Positions 33,293 to 43,598 of a DNA stretch of 64,000 bases are shown in pieces. The notes under the pieces were generated by a model. It did not search any database. It saw only the letters and a program-made list of their open reading frames with translations, and was not told where the DNA came from. The position numbers were made by a program, and so were the translations under genes. The stretch is taken from the NCBI RefSeq assembly GCF_000302595.1, contig NZ_JH947125.1, positions 766,299 through 830,298 on the forward strand. The letters run 5' to 3'. This DNA is from Pedobacter arcticus A12 (lineage in GTDB: Bacteria; Bacteroidota; Bacteroidia; Sphingobacteriales; Sphingobacteriaceae). Within the stretch, counting starts at the first letter, position 1; each line of letters opens with the position of its first letter.

Positions 33293-35096
33293 TAAACAAG
33301 GCAGTTTTGTGCTGATTTTTCTTTTGTTATCAAGTATCTGCGCTTTCGGGCAAGAGCAGAAAACGAAAGATATCATTACAAACCCCGGGGTGTTAATTAC
33401 TATAGTTTTGATATTAATTCCGCTTCTGATAGCTGTTTATTTAGCTACTGCGAAGGTGAGAAATCTGGTAAAGAAGGTAAAAGCACAGGATGTTAATGAA
33501 CAGAAAACTGCTATTTCACAAAGTTTGCGTGAGGATGAGCTGAAAACCCTAAGGCAGTCTCTAGAAAATAGAAAAACGGCAGTTGAGTATAAATTAACCA
33601 ATAAAGAACTGGGTGGAGATTTACCTCCAGAGGATGCGAAGGGTATGATCCATCGGGTAAGCGAAGTAAATATTGCTCGTTTTATTCCTGATAAAAAGCG
33701 ATCTACCAAAAGACCATCAGTAAACCCCGAATTAGCTAAATTAATCATCTGGTATTTGGGCGGCGCCGCGTTCTGGTTGGTTTTAGGGACTTCCATTGGT
33801 GAGTATTTAGGGATAAAATTTGTAGCACCAGATGTTGATCATATCAGTTGGTTAAGTTTTGGTAGGTTACGCCCGGTGCATACCAATATGGTTTTCTGGG
33901 GCTGGTGTTCTTTAGCGATGATTGGCTTGGGTTATTACGTGGTTTATACGGTTAGTAATACCATAGTTAAATCGCTAAAAAGTGCTTGGTTAGCTTTCTG
34001 GCTCATCAATGCGTCCGTAATGCTGGGCTCCCTGTCTTTAATGGCAGGAATCAACAATGGTGGTGGCGAATATCGCGAGTATATCTGGCCAATCATGTTG
34101 CTTTTTGCAATTGGCGTGGTTATCACTTTAATAAATTATTTGAACATCATCGCTAAAAGAGCTACAAAAGAAATTTATGTTTCCAACTGGTACATTGTAT
34201 CGGCTGTAATATTTACCATCGTAATTACTTTGGTTGCTTACTTGCCTTTTTGGCAAAATGGCTTGGGAGAAACCATTGCGCAGGGTTATTATATGCACCA
34301 AGGCGTAGGAATGTGGTTTATGCTTTTTGTGTTAGGCTTAGTTTATTATTTCCTTCCGCAACAGCTTAACACGCCAATCTATTCTTACAGTTTAGGAATT
34401 TTAGCTTTTTGGACGCAGATTTTGTTTTACACGGTAATTGGAACGCACCATTTTATTTTTAGTGCAATTCCTTGGTGGTTGCAAACTACTGCAATTGTGG
34501 GTAGTGTGGGTATGTTAATTCCAGTAGCGGCCGGTACCACCAACTTTTTGATGACCATGCGTGGTAACTTTCATAAAGTGGGCTCAAGTTATACCTTGCC
34601 GTTTTATTTAGTAGGTATTGTTTTCTATTTTACTGGTTCTTACCAAGGAACAGCCGAAGCATTTAGATCTGCCAATTTATACTGGCACTTTACAGATTTT
34701 ACCGTGGCACACTCGCATTTGACCATGTATGGGATCATTACATTTTTTCTTTGGGCATTTATCTATACGTTGGTGCCTAGGTTAACTGGTAAAGAACCAA
34801 CCCATGGTTTGGTTGGTGCGCATTTTTGGATGGCCTTAATTGGGATGATGTTTTATACCGTTCCGTTAATGATCGGTAGTACGTTGCGTGGTGTAGAATG
34901 GATGGAAGGAAAACCATTTATTGATACAGTGGCTAACATGGCGCCTTACTGGGTGTGGAGAGCAATTGGTGGTTCTTTAATGTGGGCATCGCATTTGATT
35001 TTTGCTTATAACCTTTACACAATGACAAGGAAAAGTGGTGACATTGATACACAAACCGTACTTTTTAATCAGTTAAACCGAGAAGATAATATTTAG
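33264..35096 (+). CDS. cbb3-type heme-copper oxidase subunit I (CcoN-like) with N-terminal extension
   Basis: The 610-residue protein has a signal-like start (ending CAFGQ), a helix at about 41-62, a charged segment to about 150, and then a 12-helix heme-copper core. Ligands are visible: H206 (RLRPVHTN) and H485 for the low-spin heme, H483 (AHSH) for the active-site heme, and H345, H395 and H396 for CuB. Y389 lies six residues before the HH pair, the place of the cross-linked tyrosine in cbb3 oxidases. That tyrosine favours oxygen reduction; NO reductases lack it. The extension of about 150 residues is unlike standard CcoN. It could still reduce NO, as some cbb3 oxidases do. Confidence 0.87.
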   Translation: MINRLKPKISKQGSFVLIFLLLSSICAFGQEQKTKDIITNPGVLITIVLILIPLLIAVYLATAKVRNLVKKVKAQDVNEQKTAISQSLREDELKTLRQSLENRKTAVEYKLTNKELGGDLPPEDAKGMIHRVSEVNIARFIPDKKRSTKRPSVNPELAKLIIWYLGGAAFWLVLGTSIGEYLGIKFVAPDVDHISWLSFGRLRPVHTNMVFWGWCSLAMIGLGYYVVYTVSNTIVKSLKSAWLAFWLINASVMLGSLSLMAGINNGGGEYREYIWPIMLLFAIGVVITLINYLNIIAKRATKEIYVSNWYIVSAVIFTIVITLVAYLPFWQNGLGETIAQGYYMHQGVGMWFMLFVLGLVYYFLPQQLNTPIYSYSLGILAFWTQILFYTVIGTHHFIFSAIPWWLQTTAIVGSVGMLIPVAAGTTNFLMTMRGNFHKVGSSYTLPFYLVGIVFYFTGSYQGTAEAFRSANLYWHFTDFTVAHSHLTMYGIITFFLWAFIYTLVPRLTGKEPTHGLVGAHFWMALIGMMFYTVPLMIGSTLRGVEWMEGKPFIDTVANMAPYWVWRAIGGSLMWASHLIFAYNLYTMTRKSGDIDTQTVLFNQLNREDNI

Positions 35097-35102
35097 ATTA
35101 AG

Positions 35103-36110
35103 ATGGAAATTTACAATAATCATAAACGCTTATTTATTGTTGCAACGGTTATGTTTCTTGCATTAACATTGTATGCAGCATTAATTCCAGCATATAGGGC
35201 GCAAGAGGATAATGCGCCATTACCCAATAGCAAGCCATTAACAGAACAAGAACTCGCTGGTAAAGCAGTTTACGTGAAAGAAGGATGTATAGCTTGCCAT
35301 ACACAACAGGTGCGTAACGTAGATATGGATAAAGTTTGGGGAGAACGCCCAAGTATCGCATCCGATTATGCAAGAAATAAGAGAACAGATTTTTGGCGTA
35401 ACACTGCAAATCTGTTAGGGTCTGAGCGTACTGGACCGGATTTGACCGAAATTGGAAAACGTCAGCCTAGTAAAGAGTGGAATTTAATCCACCTTTTCAA
35501 TCCGCGTTCGGTAGTTGGGCAATCGGTTATGCCAGCTTACCCATGGCTTTTTGAAATTAAGGAAAGTGCAGCTGCTGCAGATGTAATTGTTCAAGTTCCG
35601 GAAGAATATAGAAAAGGAATCACGGGCGATATTGTGGCTACAGAAGATGCTTTAAATTTAGTGGCTTACCTACAATCTTTAAAGCAGGTAAGTTTGCCTG
35701 ATGGTAGACCAGTGCCCAAGTTCTTATATCCGAAAGAAGCAACACCAGCTTTGGCGGGCATGCCAGCAGCGGAAAGTGGAGGACTTGACGGAGCAAGTCT
35801 GTATGCTGCAAACTGTCAAAGCTGTCACCAAGCAAACGGAGAAGGTTTGCCAGGTGCTTTTCCTTCTCTTAAAGGAAGTAGTATTGTTTTAGATCCAGAC
35901 CCAACAGCACTGATTACGGTAATTATGAAAGGGTATAATGGAAGAGCGAAGGAAGGTTTTCCAGAAATGCCGGCAATTGGTACAAACAATAATTTGAAAC
36001 CAGAAGAAATTTCTGCAATCATCAGTCACGAGCGTACCAGTTGGGGTAATGATGCAAAAAAGGTTTCAGTAGAAGAGGTAAAGGCAATTTTAGATCAAAT
36101 AGGGAAATAA
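35103..36110 (+). CDS. Fused CcoO/CcoP-like two-heme cytochrome c subunit
   Basis: The 335-residue protein is anchored by one N-terminal helix (about 10-30). The first cytochrome domain carries C62-X2-C65-H66 in GCIACHTQQVR, the CcoO signature, with M143 (SVMPAYPW) as the likely axial ligand. The second domain carries C238-X2-C241-H242 with M289 (PEMPAIG), resembling one CcoP heme domain. Standard cbb3 oxidases use separate CcoO (one heme) and CcoP (two hemes), so this is a reduced fusion. It starts six bases after the CcoN-like gene and ends in TAATG, shared with the next start. Confidence 0.87.
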   Translation: MEIYNNHKRLFIVATVMFLALTLYAALIPAYRAQEDNAPLPNSKPLTEQELAGKAVYVKEGCIACHTQQVRNVDMDKVWGERPSIASDYARNKRTDFWRNTANLLGSERTGPDLTEIGKRQPSKEWNLIHLFNPRSVVGQSVMPAYPWLFEIKESAAAADVIVQVPEEYRKGITGDIVATEDALNLVAYLQSLKQVSLPDGRPVPKFLYPKEATPALAGMPAAESGGLDGASLYAANCQSCHQANGEGLPGAFPSLKGSSIVLDPDPTALITVIMKGYNGRAKEGFPEMPAIGTNNNLKPEEISAIISHERTSWGNDAKKVSVEEVKAILDQIGK

Positions 36111-36400
36111 TGATTATGACTCAACTAAAAAAATATAAAAGTTTTTTACTGACTGTTTTGCTGATGGTTACGGCCAGTCTTACAACGTTTGCTTGTGAGG
36201 TTTGTAATAAAAACCAGCCAAAAATTTTAAGAAACATTACTCACGGAAGTGGACCACAAAGTAACTGGGATTATTTTGTGGTAATTGCAATGGTGCTTAT
36301 TGCTGTTTATACTTTATACGCAACAATCCGCTGCTTTTTAAGCCGCAAAACGGAGAGCAAATATAACGACATCAAAAACACAATTTTAACACCACAATAA
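36110..36400 (+). CDS. Small membrane protein with CxxC motif
   Basis: The 96-residue protein has a signal-like first helix (about 10-28) ending TTFACEVCNKNQP, a CxxC just after the likely export boundary, and a second helix at about 52-70. The CxxC could bind a metal or take part in heme or copper delivery to the oxidase; this is inference. The start ATG shares its A with the stop of the previous gene; a second ATG two codons on is possible. It is also coupled one base to the next gene. Confidence 0.6.
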   Translation: MIMTQLKKYKSFLLTVLLMVTASLTTFACEVCNKNQPKILRNITHGSGPQSNWDYFVVIAMVLIAVYTLYATIRCFLSRKTESKYNDIKNTILTPQ

Positions 36401-36810
36401 TGAAAAGTAAAAGCGAAGTAACTTTATTTATTGACGATGAATTACAGCCAGTAGGGGTTTTTCCGACGCCAGTTTCTTTTGATTTGGATACTACAAAATT
36501 ACCCGACGGCCAGCATATTCTTAAAATTGTTAGTAAAGACCATAAAGGTAAAGAAGGTATTAAAAAAATTCCTTTTGTTGTTAGAAACGGACCAGCAATA
36601 GCTATTGAGGGCTTAAAGAAAGATGAAGTTGTTGATGGTATTGTACCATTAATGATTAACTCGTACGGTAAAGGAGATCAAACTTCGTTTGTATTACATG
36701 GTAGTGAAACACCACGCAGTATCCCAATCTGGATTATTATTCTTTTGATATTGTTTGTCGGCTGGGCAGCGTTTTTTACAATCACATCTGATTCAATCTC
36801 GTTATTTTAA
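36400..36810 (+). CDS. Ig-like domain protein with C-terminal membrane helix
   Basis: The 136-residue protein has a beta-rich N-terminal domain (VTLFIDDELQPVGVFP, LPDGQHILKIVSKDHKGKEG) that looks like a bacterial Ig-like fold, then a C-terminal membrane helix (SIPIWIIILLILFVGWAAFF). There is no signal peptide, so orientation is uncertain. I do not recognise a named family. FixH/CcoH, a cbb3 assembly protein, has a different layout. The gene overlaps its neighbour by one base and precedes the globins, so it is an operon-specific accessory protein. Confidence 0.6.
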   Translation: MKSKSEVTLFIDDELQPVGVFPTPVSFDLDTTKLPDGQHILKIVSKDHKGKEGIKKIPFVVRNGPAIAIEGLKKDEVVDGIVPLMINSYGKGDQTSFVLHGSETPRSIPIWIIILLILFVGWAAFFTITSDSISLF

Positions 36811-36830
36811 CGAGCTTTAAAATTTGCAGT

Positions 36831-37214
36831 ATGAAAGATATTGAGGGATTGGAAGAGATAAAGGTTTTTGTAGACGATTTCTACCAGAAGGTTAGAGAAG
36901 ACGATTTTATAGGGCCTATTTTTATGAATGCCATTACCGACTGGGGGCCACATTTAGAACAGATGTATAAGTTCTGGAATGCCGCTTTGTTCGGGGTTCC
37001 GGGCTTTAGAGGAAATCCTTTCGCCAAACATGCGCCATTAGGTATTATACCTGCTCATTTTGATAGATGGCTGGTGCTTTTTGATGAAACTATAGATAGC
37101 AAATTTGAAGGTATAATGGCAGACGATGCTAAAAACAGGGCGCAGTTAATGGCAACCATGTTTATGAAAAGATTAGCAACCTTAGGCGGAGATGATAAGA
37201 AAGTAATCTATTGA
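36831..37214 (+). CDS. Truncated hemoglobin, group III-like
   Basis: The 127-residue globin shows the B-helix FYQKVREDDFIGPIF, the E-helix WGPHLEQMYKFW and the proximal histidine in PAHFDRWLVLF, the pattern of group III truncated hemoglobins (YjbI/GlbO relatives). Such globins bind O2 and NO and can detoxify NO when a reductant is present. It lies 20 bases after the Ig-like gene and two bases before a second, divergent globin gene. Confidence 0.9.
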   Translation: MKDIEGLEEIKVFVDDFYQKVREDDFIGPIFMNAITDWGPHLEQMYKFWNAALFGVPGFRGNPFAKHAPLGIIPAHFDRWLVLFDETIDSKFEGIMADDAKNRAQLMATMFMKRLATLGGDDKKVIY

Positions 37215-37216
37215 GG

Positions 37217-37597
37217 ATGATGGACTCCGATAAGCAAGATATCGCTACAGTTGCCGATATTGAAAACCTGGTTTATAGTTTTTACGATAAAGTACGGGCA
37301 AACGAAAGTTTATTCGCTGTTTTTGATCCCATTATAAAAAATAATTGGCCCGCCCATTTAGCCAAAATGGTGAGTTTTTGGTCTACACTGCTTTTATATA
37401 CACGAGAGTACAAAAGCGATCCTTTAACAAGTCATATGCCTTTACCCTTAACTAAACAACACTTTGAAACATGGATGTTGTTATTTACAGAAACCTTAGA
37501 TGAATTGTTTAAAGGCGAAATAGCGGAAAATGCTAAAAAAAGAGCGTTTAGCATAGCCCGGATAATGAAAGCAGTGAAAAACATCGACGTGAAATAA
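37217..37597 (+). CDS. Second truncated hemoglobin, group III-like
   Basis: The 126-residue globin is a diverged paralogue of its neighbour. It keeps FYDKVRANESLFAVF, the E-helix WPAHLAKMVSFW and the proximal histidine in KQHFETWMLLF. I start at the ATG at 37217 (an adjacent ATG at 37220 is equally good); a TTG at 37211 would overlap the previous stop. Two tandem globins with different distal regions suggest distinct ligands or redox roles. This gene probably ends the long operon; 109 bases follow before the hemerythrin gene. Confidence 0.88.
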   Translation: MMDSDKQDIATVADIENLVYSFYDKVRANESLFAVFDPIIKNNWPAHLAKMVSFWSTLLLYTREYKSDPLTSHMPLPLTKQHFETWMLLFTETLDELFKGEIAENAKKRAFSIARIMKAVKNIDVK

Positions 37598-37644
37598 GTT
37601 TATTTTATAGAATAGCATAAGTTCTTCTAATTATTATCCCGGAT

Positions 37645-37658
37645 GTGACGGAAGTCAA
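37645..37658 (+). promoter_or_regulatory. CRP/FNR-type operator candidate before the hemerythrin gene
   Basis: GTGAC-GGAA-GTCAA is an inverted repeat with TGAC/GTCA arms around four bases. This layout resembles CRP/FNR-family sites used for NO or low-oxygen control. It lies 48 bases before the ATG at 37707. Confidence 0.4.
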
Positions 37659-37706
37659 TTTTTTATTGTTCTAAAAATTCGACATTGGAAGTCCTAAATT
37701 AAAATA

Positions 37707-38180
37707 ATGGCAATTAAAAGTAATTCTTATATCGCAAGGCTTTCTCAAGACCATCATCTAGAGCATTCTTTTTGTAAAAGAATTGAAAAGGGAATCGAGC
37801 TAGATGTTTCTTTAGACCGCATCCGTAATTACGTTAGTTTTTTTTGGGAACAACATTTAAGAAAACATTTTTTAGAAGAAGAACAGCTTTTGTTTAAGAG
37901 TATAGATGATGTTTTTTGTACCAAAGGAAAAGAAGACCACATCTCCATAATTTCAGAAATCGAAAAAATTGTTTCGGGAAATAATGTAGGGAAGCATAAT
38001 TATCTTCATTTGGTGTCCTCAATTTACCAGCACATCAATTTCGAGGAAAGAGTTTTATTTCCACATTTAGAGCTTTTACTACCCGAAGAAGAACTCAAAA
38101 ATATTCAAGAACGTTTGTCGCAGTCACACTTAGATAGTTTTGAGGATGACTTTAGCGATGAATTTTGGCAGAGCAATTAA
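37707..38180 (+). CDS. Hemerythrin HHE-domain protein
   Basis: The 157-residue helical protein has the hemerythrin ligand pattern: DHHLEH near residues 15-20, the HLRKHFLEEE segment near 50-60 and HINFEERVLFPHLE near 110-123, supplying histidines and acids for a di-iron site. Such proteins (compare YtfE/Ric) sense oxygen or repair Fe-S clusters damaged by NO. The ferredoxin gene overlaps its last 23 bases, so the two are co-translated. Confidence 0.83.
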   Translation: MAIKSNSYIARLSQDHHLEHSFCKRIEKGIELDVSLDRIRNYVSFFWEQHLRKHFLEEEQLLFKSIDDVFCTKGKEDHISIISEIEKIVSGNNVGKHNYLHLVSSIYQHINFEERVLFPHLELLLPEEELKNIQERLSQSHLDSFEDDFSDEFWQSN

Positions 38181-38502
38181 TATCAGTTTGGATAATATCT
38201 CTTTTGAAATAATATACGACGGCGAACCTCACCAAATTACTACCCGTAACAATGAGTATGTAAATTTAATGATGTTGATTTATGATCGCTTTGCAGATGA
38301 AGAGTTTGGCGACTGCCGAGGAATGGGAAAATGTGGTACTTGTATGGTGGAGATATTAAACGCAAGAGAAAAGCTAGCGAGTTTCGACAGGAATGAAGCA
38401 ACAACATTAGCTAAAATGGATGTAAATCAGCAAAATATCAGACTATCCTGTCAACTGATGATTGATAAAAACCTAAACGGACTACAGATTAGAGTTTTGT
38501 GA
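38158..38502 (+). CDS. [2Fe-2S] ferredoxin
   Basis: The 114-residue protein has the plant/adrenodoxin-type cluster motif C-X5-C-X2-C (GDCRGMGKCGTCMVEI) and a fourth cysteine in RLSCQLM. It should carry electrons in the cytosol, perhaps to the hemerythrin, globins or Rieske protein. Starts at 38140 (TTG), 38146 (ATG) and 38158 (ATG) are possible; I choose 38158 because MNFGRAINISLDN leads naturally into the first beta strand. It overlaps the hemerythrin gene. Confidence 0.83.
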   Translation: MNFGRAINISLDNISFEIIYDGEPHQITTRNNEYVNLMMLIYDRFADEEFGDCRGMGKCGTCMVEILNAREKLASFDRNEATTLAKMDVNQQNIRLSCQLMIDKNLNGLQIRVL

Positions 38503-38553
38503 TTTTAACATATTGAGATCGATCTGTTGATGCTATAATTAGCTAAAAACAAA

Positions 38554-38581
38554 AAAGCCAATGTTGAAAAACATTGGCTTT
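38554..38581. terminator. Bidirectional terminator between the ferredoxin gene and gyrB
   Basis: AAAGCCAATGTT and AACATTGGCTTT form a perfect 12-bp stem around a GAAA loop. An A-run lies on the left and T residues on the right, serving both convergent genes. Confidence 0.85.
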
Positions 38582-38602
38582 CACTTTATACATTAAAATC
38601 GA

Positions 38603-41024
<2,422 letters not shown>

Positions 41025-42512
41025 ATGAAAAAGAATTTTTACTTACTATTATTCACACTTAGTATTTTTGCAGTTGCTTGTACAAAAGAGCAGTTGCCAG
41101 GTGTTTCTCCATATTCCGGACAAAAGGAGCTGGTGGAATTTGTATTTCTAAAAGCTAACAACCCAACTTTAGACAAAGATTATAAAGCAAGTTTTGACGG
41201 ACAAGCGATAAATATAGAAGTGCCTAAAGGGATAGACTTAACGGCATTGGTTCCAACTTTTGAATTGTCAGAAAAGGCTACTTTAATGATTGGCGACACC
41301 AAGGTTGAGAGTGATAAAACTCCAGTCAATTTTTCCAAGCCACTTTCAATTACTGTTGTGGCGCAGAATAAAAGTATTTTTAAGTATTACCCATCTGTTT
41401 TGTTGGTTGGCGTAACGCAGGATTTTGAAGCGAACAGCAAGACCTCATACCATAACTATATCACAAATAATTTATACATCGATTTGTCAACGGCTATTCA
41501 AAAAACCGCTTTGGGTGTAAACTATTACGAGGATGCTTATAATGCAAGAGCGTACGGAGATTTTGACAAAGATGGTGATTTGGATATCATAGGAGGTACA
41601 AGTAATGCATATGGCACTAATGCGTTAGAACTGGAGTATTTTAGAAATGATGTTTTTGAATTTAAAAAGGATCAAAGTGTGTTTAGCAATGGCATGCCTA
41701 AAATGTTGAATGCCAGAAAGGCGATTGTTGCGGATTTAGACAATAACGGATGGTTAGATGTGGTATTCGTAGGTTCTGGATTTGATCAGAGTCCTTATAG
41801 TGGCGAAACCATCAAAATTCTGATGAATTATAACGGTAAATTCGCTGTAAAAGACTTAAATATCAATAAAAGCTACTTTGCATCTGTAACTGCCGGCGAT
41901 ATTGATAACGATGGTGATATTGATCTGTTTGTAACTGATAACAAGTCCATCAGTAAGTTTTTAATTAATGATGGAGCAGGTAATTTTAATGAAGATTTAG
42001 CAATTTATCCAGGTGAATTATGGGGTAAGGCATATTATTCCTCTGAGCTTTATGATATCAATAAGGATGGTTATTTGGATTTGGTAACCGGTGGACATGA
42101 GCACAATAATGCAAATACAATTATTCTTTTAGGGAATGCAAGTGGAAACTTTATAACTTCTAGAATGGTTACTATACCAGCTATATCTGGCTTTGGCGTA
42201 GTGGTTGATATTGATTTTATTGATTATGATAAAGATGGTAAAACGGATGTTCTGATTACAAGAACAGGTGATGGTAAGTTGGAGCAGGGATATTATAAAG
42301 GTTATTATCTACAGTTATTGAAGAACGGCGGTGATAAATTTGAAGACGTAACTAAAACGGTGTTGAGCAACAATGCAAGCAATAGCGCAAGATGGATTAA
42401 TTTGGTGCGGGTGCATGATGTGGATAATGATGGCGATATGGATATTACAACAGATGATAAGTTATATGGCTTATCTTGGATTAACAATAATGGTACATTC
42501 TTAAAAAAATAG
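41025..42512 (+). CDS. VCBS/FG-GAP repeat lipoprotein
   Basis: The 495-residue lipoprotein has a signal ending FAVAC (Cys19). A DUF5018-like beta domain is likely at about 30-130 (FVFLKANNPTLDKDY, a Bacteroidota surface-protein motif), followed by FG-GAP/VCBS repeats carrying calcium-type loops DFDKDGDLDI, DLDNNGWLDV, DIDNDGDIDL, DINKDGYLDL, DYDKDGKTDV and DVDNDGDMDI. These form a beta-propeller likely facing the surface, possibly for adhesion or glycan binding. Function is otherwise unknown. A strong terminator follows. Confidence 0.82.
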   Translation: MKKNFYLLLFTLSIFAVACTKEQLPGVSPYSGQKELVEFVFLKANNPTLDKDYKASFDGQAINIEVPKGIDLTALVPTFELSEKATLMIGDTKVESDKTPVNFSKPLSITVVAQNKSIFKYYPSVLLVGVTQDFEANSKTSYHNYITNNLYIDLSTAIQKTALGVNYYEDAYNARAYGDFDKDGDLDIIGGTSNAYGTNALELEYFRNDVFEFKKDQSVFSNGMPKMLNARKAIVADLDNNGWLDVVFVGSGFDQSPYSGETIKILMNYNGKFAVKDLNINKSYFASVTAGDIDNDGDIDLFVTDNKSISKFLINDGAGNFNEDLAIYPGELWGKAYYSSELYDINKDGYLDLVTGGHEHNNANTIILLGNASGNFITSRMVTIPAISGFGVVVDIDFIDYDKDGKTDVLITRTGDGKLEQGYYKGYYLQLLKNGGDKFEDVTKTVLSNNASNSARWINLVRVHDVDNDGDMDITTDDKLYGLSWINNNGTFLKK

Positions 42513-42535
42513 GGTTAAATAGTTGGTTTGATAGG

Positions 42536-42564
42536 GCAGGATGTTTACACATCCTGCTTTTTTT
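42536..42564 (+). terminator. Terminator of the VCBS lipoprotein gene
   Basis: GCAGGATG and CATCCTGC form a perfect 8-bp stem around a 6-base loop, followed by seven T residues. Confidence 0.85.
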
Positions 42565-42596
42565 GTTTTAGAACTATTTTTTTGTTTATTTATACA

Positions 42597-43517
42597 ATGG
42601 CGAACACGACAGTTGATTTGGCCGAAAACATCAGTTTCGGAAATTTGGAGTTATTGGCAAAGCAAGTTGTAGAAGGATTTGTAACAGGTTTGCACAAAAG
42701 TCCTTTTCACGGGTTTTCTGTAGAATTTGCCGAGCATCGTTTGTACAACAACGGAGACTCTCTTAAAAACATCGATTGGAAACTGTTTGCCCGTACCGAT
42801 AAGCTGTTTGTTAAGCGATTTGAGGAGGAAACTAATTTACGTTGCCATTTATTGATAGATCGCTCCTCGTCCATGTATTATCCCGAAAAGGGAATCAACA
42901 AGTTTGCTTTTAGTGCATTGGCGAGCGCTGCCATTATCAATCTTTTAAAAAGACAGCGAGATGCTTTTGGTCTAACACTTTTTGCAGAAGAAATTGAGTT
43001 CCATTCGGCAGCCAAGTCTACCACAAGCCACCAAGCTTTTTTGTTGAACGAATTAGCTACAAGGTTAACAGAGCAGAAGAAAAGCGTAAAAACCAGTCTG
43101 ATAGCTAACATTCATGCTATTGCTGATAAAATCCCAAAACGTTCATTTGTGATTTTGTTTACAGATATGTTTTCTGCCGAAGCAGACGACACTTATTTAG
43201 ATGAAGTTTTTGTTGCGCTACAGCATCTTAAATATCAGAAAAATGAAATTATTATTTTTAATGTGAACGAACAGAAACATGAGCTGGACTTTGATTTTGA
43301 AAACAGACCTTATCATTTTGTTGATGTTGAAAGCGGGGCAGAAATAAAGCTAAATCCATTACAGTTTAAAGAAATGTATCTTCAGAAAATAAAAACTTTT
43401 AAAGAGAAACTCCATTTAAAATGCGGGCAGTTTAAAATCAATTTTGTTGATGCAAAGATTGAAGATGGTTTTTACCCTATATTGAATGCTTGGTTGCTAG
43501 CCCGAGCGAAGAAGTGA
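42597..43517 (+). CDS. DUF58 domain protein (vWA-like)
   Basis: The 306-residue protein has the DUF58 signature GFSVEFAEHRLYNNGDSLKN (compare the D-x-R-x-Y-x-x-G-D core) followed by IDWKLFART. A vWA-like fold with the MIDAS motif LLIDRSSSM comes next. Such proteins usually act with MoxR ATPases in metal-dependent protein assembly or stress, but no moxR gene is nearby. I begin at ATG 42597 because the longer frame would run back through the terminator hairpin. Confidence 0.85.
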   Translation: MANTTVDLAENISFGNLELLAKQVVEGFVTGLHKSPFHGFSVEFAEHRLYNNGDSLKNIDWKLFARTDKLFVKRFEEETNLRCHLLIDRSSSMYYPEKGINKFAFSALASAAIINLLKRQRDAFGLTLFAEEIEFHSAAKSTTSHQAFLLNELATRLTEQKKSVKTSLIANIHAIADKIPKRSFVILFTDMFSAEADDTYLDEVFVALQHLKYQKNEIIIFNVNEQKHELDFDFENRPYHFVDVESGAEIKLNPLQFKEMYLQKIKTFKEKLHLKCGQFKINFVDAKIEDGFYPILNAWLLARAKK

Positions 43518-43598
43518 TTGAACCAAATACTCCTCGAACAAAAAAATCTTTTAAATTGGGATTTCAATTAATTCTTGAACCATTAATTTCAAACTAAA

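Noticed and set aside
33264-35096. Nitric oxide reductase (NorB/qNor) as the identity of the oxidase gene
   Set aside because: The cbb3-type tyrosine six residues before the HH pair and the CcoO-type partner fit a C-family oxidase; NorB glutamates were not found.
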